Positions 55,711 to 64,000 of a stretch of 64,000 bases of DNA are shown in pieces. Position numbers and translations under genes: made by a program. This DNA is from Pseudochelatococcus sp050946405. GTDB lineage: Bacteria > Pseudomonadota > Alphaproteobacteria > Rhizobiales > Beijerinckiaceae. The notes below the pieces were generated by a model that did no database searches, was not told the DNA's origin, and saw only the letters and a program-made list of their open reading frames with translations. The stretch covers positions 62,001-126,000 of the forward strand of contig NZ_JBMNUS010000006.1 of the NCBI RefSeq assembly GCF_050946405.1, written 5' to 3'. Numbering within the stretch: position 1 is the stretch's first letter; each line of letters begins with the position of its first letter.

Positions 55711-56750
55711 CCTGCGTCGCCGACGACGCCGGCACGCGCGCGCCGTTCCTGCGTCGCAGGCGCGCGCGAGGGTTTGTGGCCGGCGTTCTGGCGCTCGGCG
55801 CGCTTGCCCTCGTCAGCCTCGTGGTCGGCTCGCGTCCCGTTCCGCTGGCGGAGGCGTTCGATGCGCTGCGCGCCTATGACGCCGGCAACGACCGCCACCT
55901 CGTCATCCGGGAACTGCGCGTTCCGCGCACGTTCGTGGCCGTGCTGGCGGGCCTTGCGCTCGGCGTGGCGGGGGCGGTGATGCAGGCGGTGACGCGCAAC
56001 CCGCTTGCCGAGCCGGGGCTGCTCGGCATCAACGCCGGCGCGGCGGCGGGTGTCGTCATCGGGGTCGCCGCCTTCGGCGCCGCGACGATGGCGCATTATG
56101 TCTGGTTCGCTTTCGCGGGGGCGGGGCTTGCGGGCGTCGCGGTGTTTCTTCTCGGGCAGGCGCATCGGACGGGCATCGATCCCGTGCGTCTCGTGCTGGC
56201 CGGCGCCGGCCTGTCGATCATGCTGGCTTCAGTCACCGGCATCGTCATCCTCAATGCGCCGCTGGCGGTGTTCGACGATTTTCGCAACTGGGCGGCGGGT
56301 TCGGTCGAGGGCAGGGGGCTCGATGTCGCCGGCGTGCTCGCCCTCGCCGTCGCGGCCGGGCTGGGAATGGCGCTGCCCATCGCCGGCAGCCTCAACGCCA
56401 TGGCGCTGGGGAGCGATCTGGGGCGGGCGCTCGGGGTCGACGCCCGCGTCACCTGGCTGCTCGCCTGTCTGTCGGTGATGCTGCTGTCCGGCGCGGCGAC
56501 CGCCGCCGCCGGGCCGATCGCGTTCGTCGGCCTTGCCGCGCCGCATGCCGCCCGGATGATGACCGGCCCGGATTACCGCTGGATATTGCCCGGCTCGGCG
56601 CTGCTCGCGGCGATCCTGCTGCTTGGCGCGGACGTGCTCGGCCGGCTGATCGCGGCTCCTTCGGAGGTCGCGGCGGGCATCGTCGCCTCGCTGCTCGGCG
56701 GGCCGTTCTTCATTGCCGTGGCGCGCCGGTTCCGGTTGATGAAGCCATGA
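55707..56750 (+). CDS. fepD: Siderophore ABC permease, FepD-like
   Basis: A 347-residue FecCD-family permease with about ten hydrophobic segments. LRVPRTFVAVLAGLALGVAG and MQAVTRNPLAEPGLLGINAG are the classic motifs near residues 70-115; AGPIAFVGLAAPHAARMMTG is the second conserved block. Coupled by ATGA overlaps to both fepB and fepG. Forms the inner-membrane channel with FepG. Confidence 0.9.
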   Translation: MTCVADDAGTRAPFLRRRRARGFVAGVLALGALALVSLVVGSRPVPLAEAFDALRAYDAGNDRHLVIRELRVPRTFVAVLAGLALGVAGAVMQAVTRNPLAEPGLLGINAGAAAGVVIGVAAFGAATMAHYVWFAFAGAGLAGVAVFLLGQAHRTGIDPVRLVLAGAGLSIMLASVTGIVILNAPLAVFDDFRNWAAGSVEGRGLDVAGVLALAVAAGLGMALPIAGSLNAMALGSDLGRALGVDARVTWLLACLSVMLLSGAATAAAGPIAFVGLAAPHAARMMTGPDYRWILPGSALLAAILLLGADVLGRLIAAPSEVAAGIVASLLGGPFFIAVARRFRLMKP

Positions 56751-57784
56751 GCGGCGCGGGTGCATCCCTCCTGCGGCTCGGGCCGTTCTCCCGCCGGTGG
56801 AGGCCGCGCGCCGCGCTGGTTTGCGCCCTGCTCGCGGCGGTCGGTCTGACGCTTGCCGTCATTCTTCTCGGCACGGGAACGCTGGCCTTCACGCCGTCCG
56901 AGGTGATCGGCGGCCTGCTCGGCACCGGTGAAAACGCCACGGCTGAGCGCGTGATCGTCCGCGTGCGGCTGCCGCGCGTGCTGACCGCGATTTTCGTGGG
57001 CGCGGCGCTCGGCATGGCGGGCGCGATCTTCCAGTCCGTCTCGCGCAACCCGCTCGGCTCGCCCGATATCATCGGCTTCACGACCGGCGCCGCGACGGGC
57101 GCGATCGTGCAGATCATATTGTTCAACGCCGGCCCGTTCGAAACCGCGCTGGCGGCGGCGCTCGCGGGCGTGAGCACGGCGGCGGCCGTGTTTCTGCTGT
57201 CGCGAAAGGGGGGCGCCACGGGCGGCTACCGGCTCGTGCTGGTGGGGATCGGCGTCGGCGCCGTGCTGTCGGGCGTCAACACGGTCCTCGTGACGACCGG
57301 CGATCTCGATCAGGCCATTTCCGCCCAGATCTGGCTGGCCGGCTCGCTCAATACGCGAACCTGGTCGCATGTCCTGCCGGCGGCGCTGGGCTTCTGCGTC
57401 GTCGCGCCGTTCGCGGCCCTGCACGCAAGACGCCTCGACCTGCTTGAAATGGGCGACGATGCCGCGAGCCAGCTCGGCGTCGCCGTGGAGCGCACGCGGC
57501 TCGTCATGATGACGGTCGCCGTCGCGCTGACGGCCATCGCCACGGCCGCCGCCGGCCCCATCGCCTTCGTCGCGCTGGCCGGCCCGCAGCTCGCGAGGCG
57601 TCTCACGCTGTCGTCCGACGTGCCGCTCGTTTCCGGCGCGGTCATGGGGGCGGTGCTTCTCCTTGCCGCCGATCTGGCCGGCCAGCGGTTTCCGTTCAGC
57701 ATCCGCATGCCGATCGGGCTGACGACCGGCCTGCTCGGCGGGCTTTACCTGCTGTGGCTGCTGGCGCGCGGCAGAAGGATCTGA
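56747..57784 (+). CDS. fepG: Siderophore ABC permease, FepG-like
   Basis: A 345-residue FecCD-family permease, the second channel subunit. Motifs are RVRLPRVLTAIFVGAALGMA, FQSVSRNPLGSPDIIGFTTG and AGPIAFVALAGPQLARRL. It overlaps fepD by four bases, and a monooxygenase gene starts 13 bases after its stop, so all five genes from fepB on are one transcript. Confidence 0.9.
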   Translation: MSGAGASLLRLGPFSRRWRPRAALVCALLAAVGLTLAVILLGTGTLAFTPSEVIGGLLGTGENATAERVIVRVRLPRVLTAIFVGAALGMAGAIFQSVSRNPLGSPDIIGFTTGAATGAIVQIILFNAGPFETALAAALAGVSTAAAVFLLSRKGGATGGYRLVLVGIGVGAVLSGVNTVLVTTGDLDQAISAQIWLAGSLNTRTWSHVLPAALGFCVVAPFAALHARRLDLLEMGDDAASQLGVAVERTRLVMMTVAVALTAIATAAAGPIAFVALAGPQLARRLTLSSDVPLVSGAVMGAVLLLAADLAGQRFPFSIRMPIGLTTGLLGGLYLLWLLARGRRI

Positions 57785-57797
57785 TCGCCAGACGGGG

Positions 57798-59111
57798 ATG
57801 ACGATGAAAGACCGCAGAAAGCTTCACATCGGCATGTCGCTGGCGCCCACGTGGTTGAACGGCGATGCGTGGCGCCGCGCGGACAGCGCCGCCGAGGGAC
57901 TGTTTTCGGGCGATTACTACGTCGACATCGCGAAGCGGGCGGAGGCGGTCCATCTCGATTTCGTCTTCCGTCCCGATGCGCTTTTTCTGCCGGTGGAGGC
58001 TCTGGAAACGGGGCCGGGCTTCGCCAGCCTCGACCCGACGGTGCTTCTCGCCGCCATCGCCCGCGAGACGTCGCATATCGGGCTGCTGTCGACGGCCTCG
58101 ACCGCTTTTCTCCCGCCCTATGTCGTGGCGCGACAGATCCAGTCGCTGCACTGGTTGAGCAATGGCCGCGCCGGCTGGAACATCGTCACCGCGCTTGCAG
58201 GACACGAGAATTTCGGTCTCGAGGCCATGCCGTCGTCCGAGGCGCGCTATGAAAGGGCCGCGGAGTTCACCGAGGTCGTGAGGCTGCTCTGGGAGAGTTT
58301 TCCGAACAGGGCGCTGAAGATCGACCGGGCAAGCGGACGATATGCCGATTCCGCGCTGGTGCGGCCCGTCGACCATGCCGGGCGGCACCTGAACGTGCGC
58401 GGGCCGCTCAACCTGCCCGCTTTCGACAAGGTGCCGATCCCGCTCGTGCAAGCCGGTGCATCGCCCGCCGGGCGCGACTTTGCCGCTTCCGTCGCCGACG
58501 CCGTCTTCGCGTCGACGCCTGATCGGGACGCCGCGCTCGAATTGCGGCAGGACCTGCGCCTGCGCGCGGAGCGCCACGGCCGCGCGGCCGGCGATATCCG
58601 CCTGCTGCCCGGTCTCAGTCTCTATCTGGCCGACACCCGCGCGCAGGCCCGCGATCTCTTCGCCGCGACCCATGCGCGGACGGACAGGGCGGCCGTGCTG
58701 GTCGCCATCGGCGAGGCGCTCGGGATCGATCTTCTCCGCTGGCCGGTGAATCGTCCGCTGACGATGCGCGATCTGCCCGCATCGCCACCGGAACGGCCGC
58801 GCAGCCGGACGCACGCCGCCCTTCTGCGCCGGCTTGTCGCGCGCGATGCGCCGACGCTCGACGACCTGCTCCGCCGCCCGGAAGGCGTTGGATCGGCGCA
58901 TTGGCAGATCGTCGGCACGGTGGCGGATGCGGTCGCGGAAATCGCGGACTGGGCGGCCGCCGGCGCGATCGATGGTTTCATCGCGACGCCGGGCGGTTCG
59001 GTCGGGTCCATGCATCTTGCGCTGGGGGCGCTCGTTCCGCGCCTGGCGGAAGCGGGGCTGTTTCGCGAGCGATATGCCGGGGCAACCTTCGCCGGTCATC
59101 TGGACGAGTAG
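57798..59111 (+). CDS. FMN-dependent monooxygenase, NtaA/EmoA family (4 of 4), in the siderophore operon
   Basis: A 437-residue luciferase-like two-component monooxygenase. It opens KLHIGMSLAPTWLNGDAWRR and shows AVHLDFVFRPDALFLPVEAL, LHWLSNGRAGWNIVTALAGH, the region RPLTM after residue 310 and LVPRLAEAGLFRERYAGATF at the end. It is the most diverged of the four copies. NtaA and EmoA oxidatively cleave metal-binding aminopolycarboxylates; here the gene is the last of an iron-chelate uptake operon, so it may break down an imported ligand to free the metal. ATG 57798 or the ATG at 57804 could be the start. Confidence 0.88.
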   Translation: MTMKDRRKLHIGMSLAPTWLNGDAWRRADSAAEGLFSGDYYVDIAKRAEAVHLDFVFRPDALFLPVEALETGPGFASLDPTVLLAAIARETSHIGLLSTASTAFLPPYVVARQIQSLHWLSNGRAGWNIVTALAGHENFGLEAMPSSEARYERAAEFTEVVRLLWESFPNRALKIDRASGRYADSALVRPVDHAGRHLNVRGPLNLPAFDKVPIPLVQAGASPAGRDFAASVADAVFASTPDRDAALELRQDLRLRAERHGRAAGDIRLLPGLSLYLADTRAQARDLFAATHARTDRAAVLVAIGEALGIDLLRWPVNRPLTMRDLPASPPERPRSRTHAALLRRLVARDAPTLDDLLRRPEGVGSAHWQIVGTVADAVAEIADWAAAGAIDGFIATPGGSVGSMHLALGALVPRLAEAGLFRERYAGATFAGHLDE

Positions 59112-59322
59112 ACCGTCGGGAGACACGAGCGCTCCAAGCTGTGGTCGGGAGGGAGGCTCGTGGAAAACTGCGTTTGCCGGCCGTGCGGAATCCGTCAACA
59201 CATACGATGCACGAGACATTGACGGATAACGAAAACCACCATGCCACCCGGTCATCCCCGACGGCTGCGGCCAAGCTTCGATTTTCGGATTGTCTTTCAA
59301 CATCAACGATTTAAGAAACCGT

Positions 59323-59407
59323 TGGTGCCCAGGAGAGGACTCGAACCTCCACGACTTGCGTCACTGGTACCTGAAACCAGCGCGTCTACCAATTCCGCCA
59401 CCTGGGC
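59323..59407 (-). tRNA. tRNA-Leu (anticodon CAG)
   Basis: Read on the minus strand, it starts GCCCAGGTGGCGGAATTGGT and ends CTGGGCACCA, with the CCA encoded. The anticodon stem CTGGT/ACCAG carries the loop TTCAGGT, anticodon CAG. The T-arm is GGTTCGAGTCC. A long variable arm is present, as expected for tRNA-Leu. 85 bases long. Confidence 0.93.
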
Positions 59408-59427
59408 TCGCCTCAAGCGAGGTGCTC

Positions 59428-59456
59428 TGTTTACGAAGACGTTCTCGAACTGTCAA
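59428..59456 (-). promoter_or_regulatory. Promoter of tRNA-Leu
   Basis: On the minus strand, TTGACA (59456-59451), a 17-base spacer and TAAACA (59433-59428). The -35 is a perfect consensus. The predicted start is about 14 bases before the tRNA, leaving a short leader that contains CTCGC/GCGAG (59407-59421). Confidence 0.65.
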
Positions 59457-59541
59457 TGGGAGAACGCGGTTATTGTGATGCTCATGTGACGCCTGTGGAC
59501 AAGTTCCGTCCGATCCGGCCGTTTCGCCGGCCGGGAAGGCG

Positions 59542-60006
59542 TCATGCATGATCGGCGGTGGCCGCCATGCCGCGTGACGGCTGCGGGAGGGCGTGCTTGG
59601 CGTCGCTCCTGATTCGGTCCACCATCGATCGCAGGCCGTTCGAGCGTTGGGGCGTCAGGTGGGCGGCGAGGCCGAGCCGGTCGAAAATCGCGAGGGCGTC
59701 GGCGCGCAGGATATCGTCCGCCCGCTTGCCGGAAAAAATCGCCAGCGCCAACGCCACGAGGCCGCGCACGATATGCGCGTCGCTGTCGCCGATGAAGGTG
59801 AGCACCGGCACGCCTTCGGCGTCGTGGGAGACGGTCGATCGCAGCCACACCTGGCTGGCGCAGCCGCGCACCTTGTTGTCGTCGGTCCGTGCGTCGTCCG
59901 GCAACGGTTCCAGCATGCGTCCCAGTTCGATCAGATAGCGATAGCGGTCATCCCAGTCGTCGAGGAACGCAAAATTGTCCAGGATCTCTTCAAGGCCGGG
60001 CTGCAT
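59542..60006 (-). CDS. sufE: Cysteine desulfuration protein SufE
   Basis: A 154-residue protein, from ATG 60006 (MQPGLEEILDNFAFLDDWDD). SufE accepts persulfide sulfur from SufS and passes it to the SufBCD scaffold for iron-sulfur cluster assembly. The acceptor cysteine is in DNKVRGCASQVWL near residue 50, and the FLDDWDDRYRYLIELGRML start is typical. Upstream ATG 60111 is rejected because that extension is unlike the family. It precedes tRNA-Leu on the same strand, but the tRNA has its own promoter. Confidence 0.93.
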   Translation of the reverse strand: MQPGLEEILDNFAFLDDWDDRYRYLIELGRMLEPLPDDARTDDNKVRGCASQVWLRSTVSHDAEGVPVLTFIGDSDAHIVRGLVALALAIFSGKRADDILRADALAIFDRLGLAAHLTPQRSNGLRSMVDRIRSDAKHALPQPSRGMAATADHA

Positions 60007-60294
60007 GTGATCGGGCTCGCTTGCTTGTTGTCCGTTATCGGTTGTCGTCGCGGCCGGGAGGTGTTTCCCGCAAAGGCGGCGCCCGCCTTCCCGACCGGTT
60101 TCCCATGTCAATATGGCGATTCCCGGTCGAGGCGCAAAGGCGGCTTTCGCGCCGGCGACGATTCAACTTATCAGTACGGGAATTAGCGTATATGCTGGAT
60201 CCCAAGCGACAAGAATAATGCAGCGACGCGGGGAAACCGGGGCGCGATCGGAAGAGCCGAAAAACGGCCGCCGTCAAGCGGGAGGGCAATGCCA

Positions 60295-61431
60295 ATGAAC
60301 AACGTCGTTATCGCCGGCTATGTCCGCTCGCCGTTCGGGCTCGCCCGCAAGGGGGAGCTGGCGCGCCTGCGCCCGGACGATCTCGCGGCGCAGGTGGTGC
60401 GGGCGCTGGTCGCGCGCACCGGCGTCGAGGCGGCCGATATCGAGGATCTGATCATGGGCTGCGCCTTCCCCGAAGGCGAGCAGGGTTTCAACATCGGGCG
60501 CATGGCGGGGCTGCTCGCCGGCCTGCCGCTCTCGGTGGCGGGCATGACGGTCAATCGTTATTGCGGCTCGTCCATGCAGGCGATCCACATCGCCGCCGGG
60601 CAGATCCGGCTCGGCGCGGGCGAGGCGTTCATCGCCGCGGGCGTGGAAAGCATGTCGCGGGTGCCGATGATGGGTTTCAACCCGTTGCCCAATCCGGTGC
60701 TCGAAAAAAGCTGTCCCGGCGCGCTGCTCGGCATGGGCGACACGGCGGAGAACGTCGCCCGGCGCTGGGAGATCGGCCGCGGGGAGCAGGAAGCCTTCGC
60801 CCTGCGCAGCCAGCGCCTCGCCGCGCAGGCGCTGGCGGAAGGGCGTTTCGACGACGAGATCGTCGCCGTGGAAACGCCGGACGGCACGGTGACGCGCGAC
60901 GGTTGCCCGCGCCCCGATACCACGGAGCAGGCGCTCGCGGGTCTCGGGCCGGCTTTCGACGCGCATGGCACGGTGACGGCCGGCACCTCCTCGCCGCTCA
61001 CCGACGGCGCGGCGGCGGTGCTCGTCACCAGCGCGGATTATGCCGGGCGCAAGGGCCTGACGCCGCTCGCCCATGTGCGCGCGGCGGCGGTCGCGGGCTG
61101 CGCGCCGGAGATCATGGGCATCGGCCCCGTGGCCGCGAGCCGCAAGGCGCTCGCACGCGCCGGGCTCACCATGGACGACATCGACATCGTGGAGCTCAAC
61201 GAGGCGTTCGCGGCCCAGGCCATCGCCTGCGTGCGGGAACTCGGCATCCGCGAGGATACGCTCAACATCGACGGCGGCGCCATCGCCCTCGGCCATCCGC
61301 TCGGCGCGACGGGCGCGCGCATCACCGGCAAGGCCGCGAGCCTCCTGCGGCGCGAGGGCGGGCGCTATGCCCTCGCCACCCAGTGCATCGGCGGCGGGCA
61401 GGGCATCGCCACCGTTCTGGAGCGCGCATGA
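60295..61431 (+). CDS. fadA: Acetyl-CoA acyltransferase (3-ketoacyl-CoA thiolase)
   Basis: A 378-residue thiolase that cleaves 3-ketoacyl-CoA in beta-oxidation. The nucleophilic cysteine is in VNRYCGSSMQAIHIAAGQ near residue 86, the active-site His is in IALGHPLGATGAR and the second catalytic cysteine in CIGGGQG near the end. I place the start at ATG 60295 (MNNVVIAGYVRSPFG) with GGAGG nine bases before it; ATG 60289 is closer to the SD and less likely. It overlaps fadN by four bases and heads the fad operon. Confidence 0.93.
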   Translation: MNNVVIAGYVRSPFGLARKGELARLRPDDLAAQVVRALVARTGVEAADIEDLIMGCAFPEGEQGFNIGRMAGLLAGLPLSVAGMTVNRYCGSSMQAIHIAAGQIRLGAGEAFIAAGVESMSRVPMMGFNPLPNPVLEKSCPGALLGMGDTAENVARRWEIGRGEQEAFALRSQRLAAQALAEGRFDDEIVAVETPDGTVTRDGCPRPDTTEQALAGLGPAFDAHGTVTAGTSSPLTDGAAAVLVTSADYAGRKGLTPLAHVRAAAVAGCAPEIMGIGPVAASRKALARAGLTMDDIDIVELNEAFAAQAIACVRELGIREDTLNIDGGAIALGHPLGATGARITGKAASLLRREGGRYALATQCIGGGQGIATVLERA

Positions 61432-63785
61432 TGGCGAACGGCGCAATCGAAAGGGTCGCCGTCATCGGCGCGGGCGTCATGGGCGCCGGCATCGCCGCGC
61501 AGGTGGCCAACGCCGGCGTGCCCGTGCTGCTGCTCGATATCGTGCCGCCCGATGTACAAGAGGGCGGCGATCGCAGCGCCGTCGCGCGCGCCGCCATCGC
61601 ACGCCTGCGGAAGACCGATCCCGCCCCGCTCATGTCGGACGAGGCGGCGACGCTCATCGAGCCCGGCAACATCGACGATGATCTGGCGCGGATCGGGAGG
61701 TGCGACTGGGTGATCGAGGCGGTCGTCGAGCGGCTCGACGTCAAGCAGGCGCTCTATGAGAAGATCGACGCCGTGCGCCGGCCCGATGCGGTCGTGTCTT
61801 CCAACACGTCGACCATCCCGCTCGCCCGGCTGGTCGAGCGCGCGCCGAGCGGATTTCGCAGCCGCTTCCTGATCACGCATTTCTTCAATCCGCCGCGCTA
61901 CATGCGGCTGCTGGAAGTGGTGACGGGGGCGGAAACCGATGCGGCGCAGGTGGCGCGCGTCTCGCGCTTCGCCGACGAGAGGCTCGGCAAGACCGTCGTG
62001 CGCGGCAAGGATACGCCCGGCTTCATCGCCAACAGGCTCGGCGCGTACTGGATTCAGGCCGGCATCGCGGAGGCGGTCGACCTCGGCCTTGCCGTCGAGG
62101 ATGCCGATGCCGTCATGGGCCGCCCCTTCGGCATTCCCAAGACCGGCATTTTCGGCCTCGCCGATCTCGTCGGCATCGATCTGATGCCCTACATCAATGC
62201 GAACCTCGCCGGCAGCCTGCCGAAAGACGATGCGTTTCATGCGCTCGGCCGCGATCTGCCGCTGATCGGGCGCATGATCGCGGAAGGTCATACCGGCCGC
62301 AAGGGCAAGGGCGGCTTCTACCGTCTCGACACGAAGGACGGCGGGCGCGTCAAGGAAGCGATCGACCTCGCCTCCGGCGTCTACCGCCCCGCGCGCAAGC
62401 CCGATACGGCGGCGCTGCGGGAAGCCGGCGTCGATCGGGCGGGCGGCGATTTGCGCGCGCTGTTCGATGCGCCCGGCTCCGTCGGCGATTACGCCTGGCG
62501 GGTGATGGGCCGCACGCTGGCCTATGCGGCGCGGCTGGTGCCGGAGGCGGCGGACGACATCCTCGCCGTCGATGACGCCATGCGGCTTGGCTACAACTGG
62601 AAGGAAGGGCCGTTCGCGCTCATCGACCGGGTAGGGGCGGCGTGGCTCGTGGAACGGCTGAAGGCCGAAGGCGCGCCGGTGCCGCCGCTTCTCGGCCAGA
62701 TCGGCGGGCGCACTTTCTACCGCGTCGAGCGGGGCCGCTTGCAGTTCTTCGGCCTCGACGGCGATTATCACGACGTGGTGCGGCCCGAGGGCGTGCTTCT
62801 GCTGGAGGATGTCAGACGCCGCGCGGAGCCGATGTTGAAAACCGCCGCCGCGAGCCTGTGGGACATCGGCGACGGCGTGGCGTGCCTCGAACTGACGACC
62901 AGAGGCAACGCGCTGGACGATCAGGTGCTGGAGGCGATCGAGCGCGCCATCAAGCTGGTGGCGAAAAGCTGCAAGGCGCTCGTCATCTACAACGAAGGCC
63001 GGCATTTTTCGGTGGGCGCCAACCTCGGCCTCGCGCTGTTCGCGGCCAATATCGCGGCCTGGGGCGAGATCGAGAAGCTCGTCGCCGCCGGTCAGAAGGT
63101 GCTCGGCGCGTTGAAATACGCGCCGTTCCCGGTGGTGAGCGCGCCTTCCGGCATGGCGCTGGGCGGCGGCTGCGAATTGCTGCTGCATTCGGACGCCGTG
63201 CAGGCGCATGCCGAGACTTACGCCGGCCTTGTGGAATGCGGCGTCGGCCTCGTGCCGGCCTGGGGCGGCTGCAAGGAGATGCTGGCGCGCTGGTCCGCCC
63301 CCGGCAGGCTGCCGAACGGCCCGATGCCCGCGCCGGCGAAGGTGTTCGAGATGGTCTCCACCGCCACCGTCTCGACATCGGCGGCCCGCGCGCGCGCCAT
63401 GCTGATCCTGCGCGGGCGCGACGGCGTCACCATGAACCGCGACCGGCTGCTGGCCGACGCCAAGGCGCGGGCGCTGGCGCTTGTCGACGGGTATGCGCCG
63501 CCGGCGCGCGTCGAGCTCACGCTGCCGGGCCGCTCGGGCAAGACGGCGATGGATATGGCGGCGGCGGGCTTCCGCAGGCGCGGCGTCGCCACCGACCACG
63601 ATCTCGTCGTGGCGGGCGGCCTTGCGGAAGTGCTGTCCGGCGGCGACGGCGATCCGACGGCGCCGGTTTCCGAAAAGGAGATGCTCGCGCTGGAACGCGT
63701 GGTGTTCATGCGTCTCGTCCGCACGCCGGGCACGCTGGCGCGCATCGAGCATATGCTGTCCACCGGCAAGCCGCTCAGGAACTGA
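61428..63785 (+). CDS. fadN: 3-hydroxyacyl-CoA dehydrogenase / enoyl-CoA hydratase, FadN type
   Basis: A 785-residue multifunctional beta-oxidation enzyme. The N-terminal Rossmann domain has GAGVMGAGIAAQVANAG near residue 14, followed by the dehydrogenase domain (SNTSTIPLARLVERAPSG, then THFFNPPRYMRLLEVV, with catalytic His). The C-terminal part is an enoyl-CoA hydratase/isomerase domain (EGRHFSVGANLGLALFAANI, ALGGGCELLLHSDAVQ). This dehydrogenase-first order is that of FadN, the reverse of FadB. The operon fadA-fadN-acyl-CoA dehydrogenase resembles the Bacillus fadNAE set. Start is ATG 61428 or 61431. Confidence 0.93.
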   Translation: MMANGAIERVAVIGAGVMGAGIAAQVANAGVPVLLLDIVPPDVQEGGDRSAVARAAIARLRKTDPAPLMSDEAATLIEPGNIDDDLARIGRCDWVIEAVVERLDVKQALYEKIDAVRRPDAVVSSNTSTIPLARLVERAPSGFRSRFLITHFFNPPRYMRLLEVVTGAETDAAQVARVSRFADERLGKTVVRGKDTPGFIANRLGAYWIQAGIAEAVDLGLAVEDADAVMGRPFGIPKTGIFGLADLVGIDLMPYINANLAGSLPKDDAFHALGRDLPLIGRMIAEGHTGRKGKGGFYRLDTKDGGRVKEAIDLASGVYRPARKPDTAALREAGVDRAGGDLRALFDAPGSVGDYAWRVMGRTLAYAARLVPEAADDILAVDDAMRLGYNWKEGPFALIDRVGAAWLVERLKAEGAPVPPLLGQIGGRTFYRVERGRLQFFGLDGDYHDVVRPEGVLLLEDVRRRAEPMLKTAAASLWDIGDGVACLELTTRGNALDDQVLEAIERAIKLVAKSCKALVIYNEGRHFSVGANLGLALFAANIAAWGEIEKLVAAGQKVLGALKYAPFPVVSAPSGMALGGGCELLLHSDAVQAHAETYAGLVECGVGLVPAWGGCKEMLARWSAPGRLPNGPMPAPAKVFEMVSTATVSTSAARARAMLILRGRDGVTMNRDRLLADAKARALALVDGYAPPARVELTLPGRSGKTAMDMAAAGFRRRGVATDHDLVVAGGLAEVLSGGDGDPTAPVSEKEMLALERVVFMRLVRTPGTLARIEHMLSTGKPLRN

Positions 63786-63806
63786 TCGCCATCCGGGAGG
63801 AGGAGA

Positions 63807-64000
63807 TGCACGCTTACAAGGCCCCCCTGCGGGATATGCGGTTCGTGCTCCACGAGCTTCACGGCAGCGCGGAACTGGCGGCGCTCGACGGGCAGGCGGA
63901 ACTCACCGCCGATCTCATCGACGATGTGCTGGAACAGGCGGCGAGCTTCACCGAAACGGTGCTCGCGCCGCTCAACGCCGGCGGCGACCGCGAGGGCTGT
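63807..64000 (+). CDS. Acyl-CoA dehydrogenase, N-terminus only (partial)
   Basis: The first 64 residues, beginning MHAYKAPLRDMRFVLHELHG, match the N-terminal helical part of the DmdC/AidB-like acyl-CoA dehydrogenases common in alphaproteobacteria. ATG 63807 is preceded by GGAGGAGGA and 21 bases separate it from fadN. The gene runs off the right edge. Fits the first step of beta-oxidation in this operon. Confidence 0.8.

Noticed and set aside
51688..57784. Vitamin B12 import (BtuB-BtuFCD) instead of siderophore import
   Set aside because: The binding protein follows FepB in its N-terminal and C-terminal signature blocks, and there are two distinct FecCD-type permeases, as in FepDG, rather than a single BtuC.
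59323..59407. tRNA-Leu as integration site of the accessory region
   Set aside because: No integrase, no second copy of the tRNA 3' end and no other mobility gene were found. The tRNA also has its own promoter and looks like ordinary chromosomal context.
61428..63785. Novel fusion of dehydrogenase and hydratase
   Set aside because: Dehydrogenase first, hydratase last is the known FadN arrangement, and the gene lies with a thiolase and an acyl-CoA dehydrogenase as expected.

Overview
The window is GC-rich, densely coded DNA from an alphaproteobacterium, most likely of the Hyphomicrobiales (Rhizobiales). Three things point there: the order carB-greA ... lrp-ELM1-trxB-lsrB, a small RNA with a CCTCCTCCC loop of the alphaproteobacterial 'cuckoo' (alpha-r14) type, and a dispersed intergenic palindrome starting TAGAGCG that looks like the mosaic elements of this order. 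I cannot name the genus. No phage, transposase, integrase or CRISPR array is visible.

The left flank (1-14.3 kb) is housekeeping: the 3' part of carB, greA, a small Tat-type lipoprotein, an Lrp-family regulator divergent from an ELM1-family gene coupled to trxB, an LsrB-like LysR regulator with no cysteines, the candidate sRNA, uvrB divergent from a fabI-type reductase, prs and a ChaA-type cation/proton antiporter. The right flank (59.3-64 kb) is also housekeeping: tRNA-Leu(CAG), sufE and a beta-oxidation operon (thiolase, FadN-type multifunctional enzyme, start of an acyl-CoA dehydrogenase).

Between them (14.4-59.1 kb) lies an accessory catabolic and uptake region. Two peptide-type ABC operons face each other as a gene-level mirror image: SBP-permease-permease-fused ATPase-FMN monooxygenase on the + strand (18.5-24.9 kb), and the same order on the - strand (31.5-25.0 kb). 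The + strand operon is preceded by another NtaA/DszA-type monooxygenase, an MmgE/PrpD-family enzyme and a divergent LysR regulator. A further operon (33.6-37.6 kb) has a second MmgE/PrpD enzyme, an orphan binding protein close to the first one, and a cysteine-synthase-like PLP enzyme; two EntS-like MFS transporters flank it. Next comes a Liv-type ABC transporter with an acyl-CoA ligase and a MaoC hydratase (39.1-45.6 kb) facing an IclR regulator, then a nitronate monooxygenase, a Nac-like LysR regulator, a third MmgE/PrpD enzyme and a second IclR regulator. The last block (51.7-59.1 kb) is a TonB receptor, a FepBDGC-like catecholate-siderophore transporter and a fourth NtaA-type monooxygenase.

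My reading, which is inference, is that the region imports and dismantles small polycarboxylate or thiol conjugates. The combination of epp-like ABC importer, EmoA/NtaA/YxeK-like monooxygenase and MmgE/PrpD enzyme recalls two known pathways: EDTA/iminodisuccinate breakdown in Hyphomicrobiales and S-(2-succino)cysteine breakdown in Bacillus (yxe). The terminal block applies a similar enzyme to an imported metal chelate. No flavin reductase partner is present in the window.
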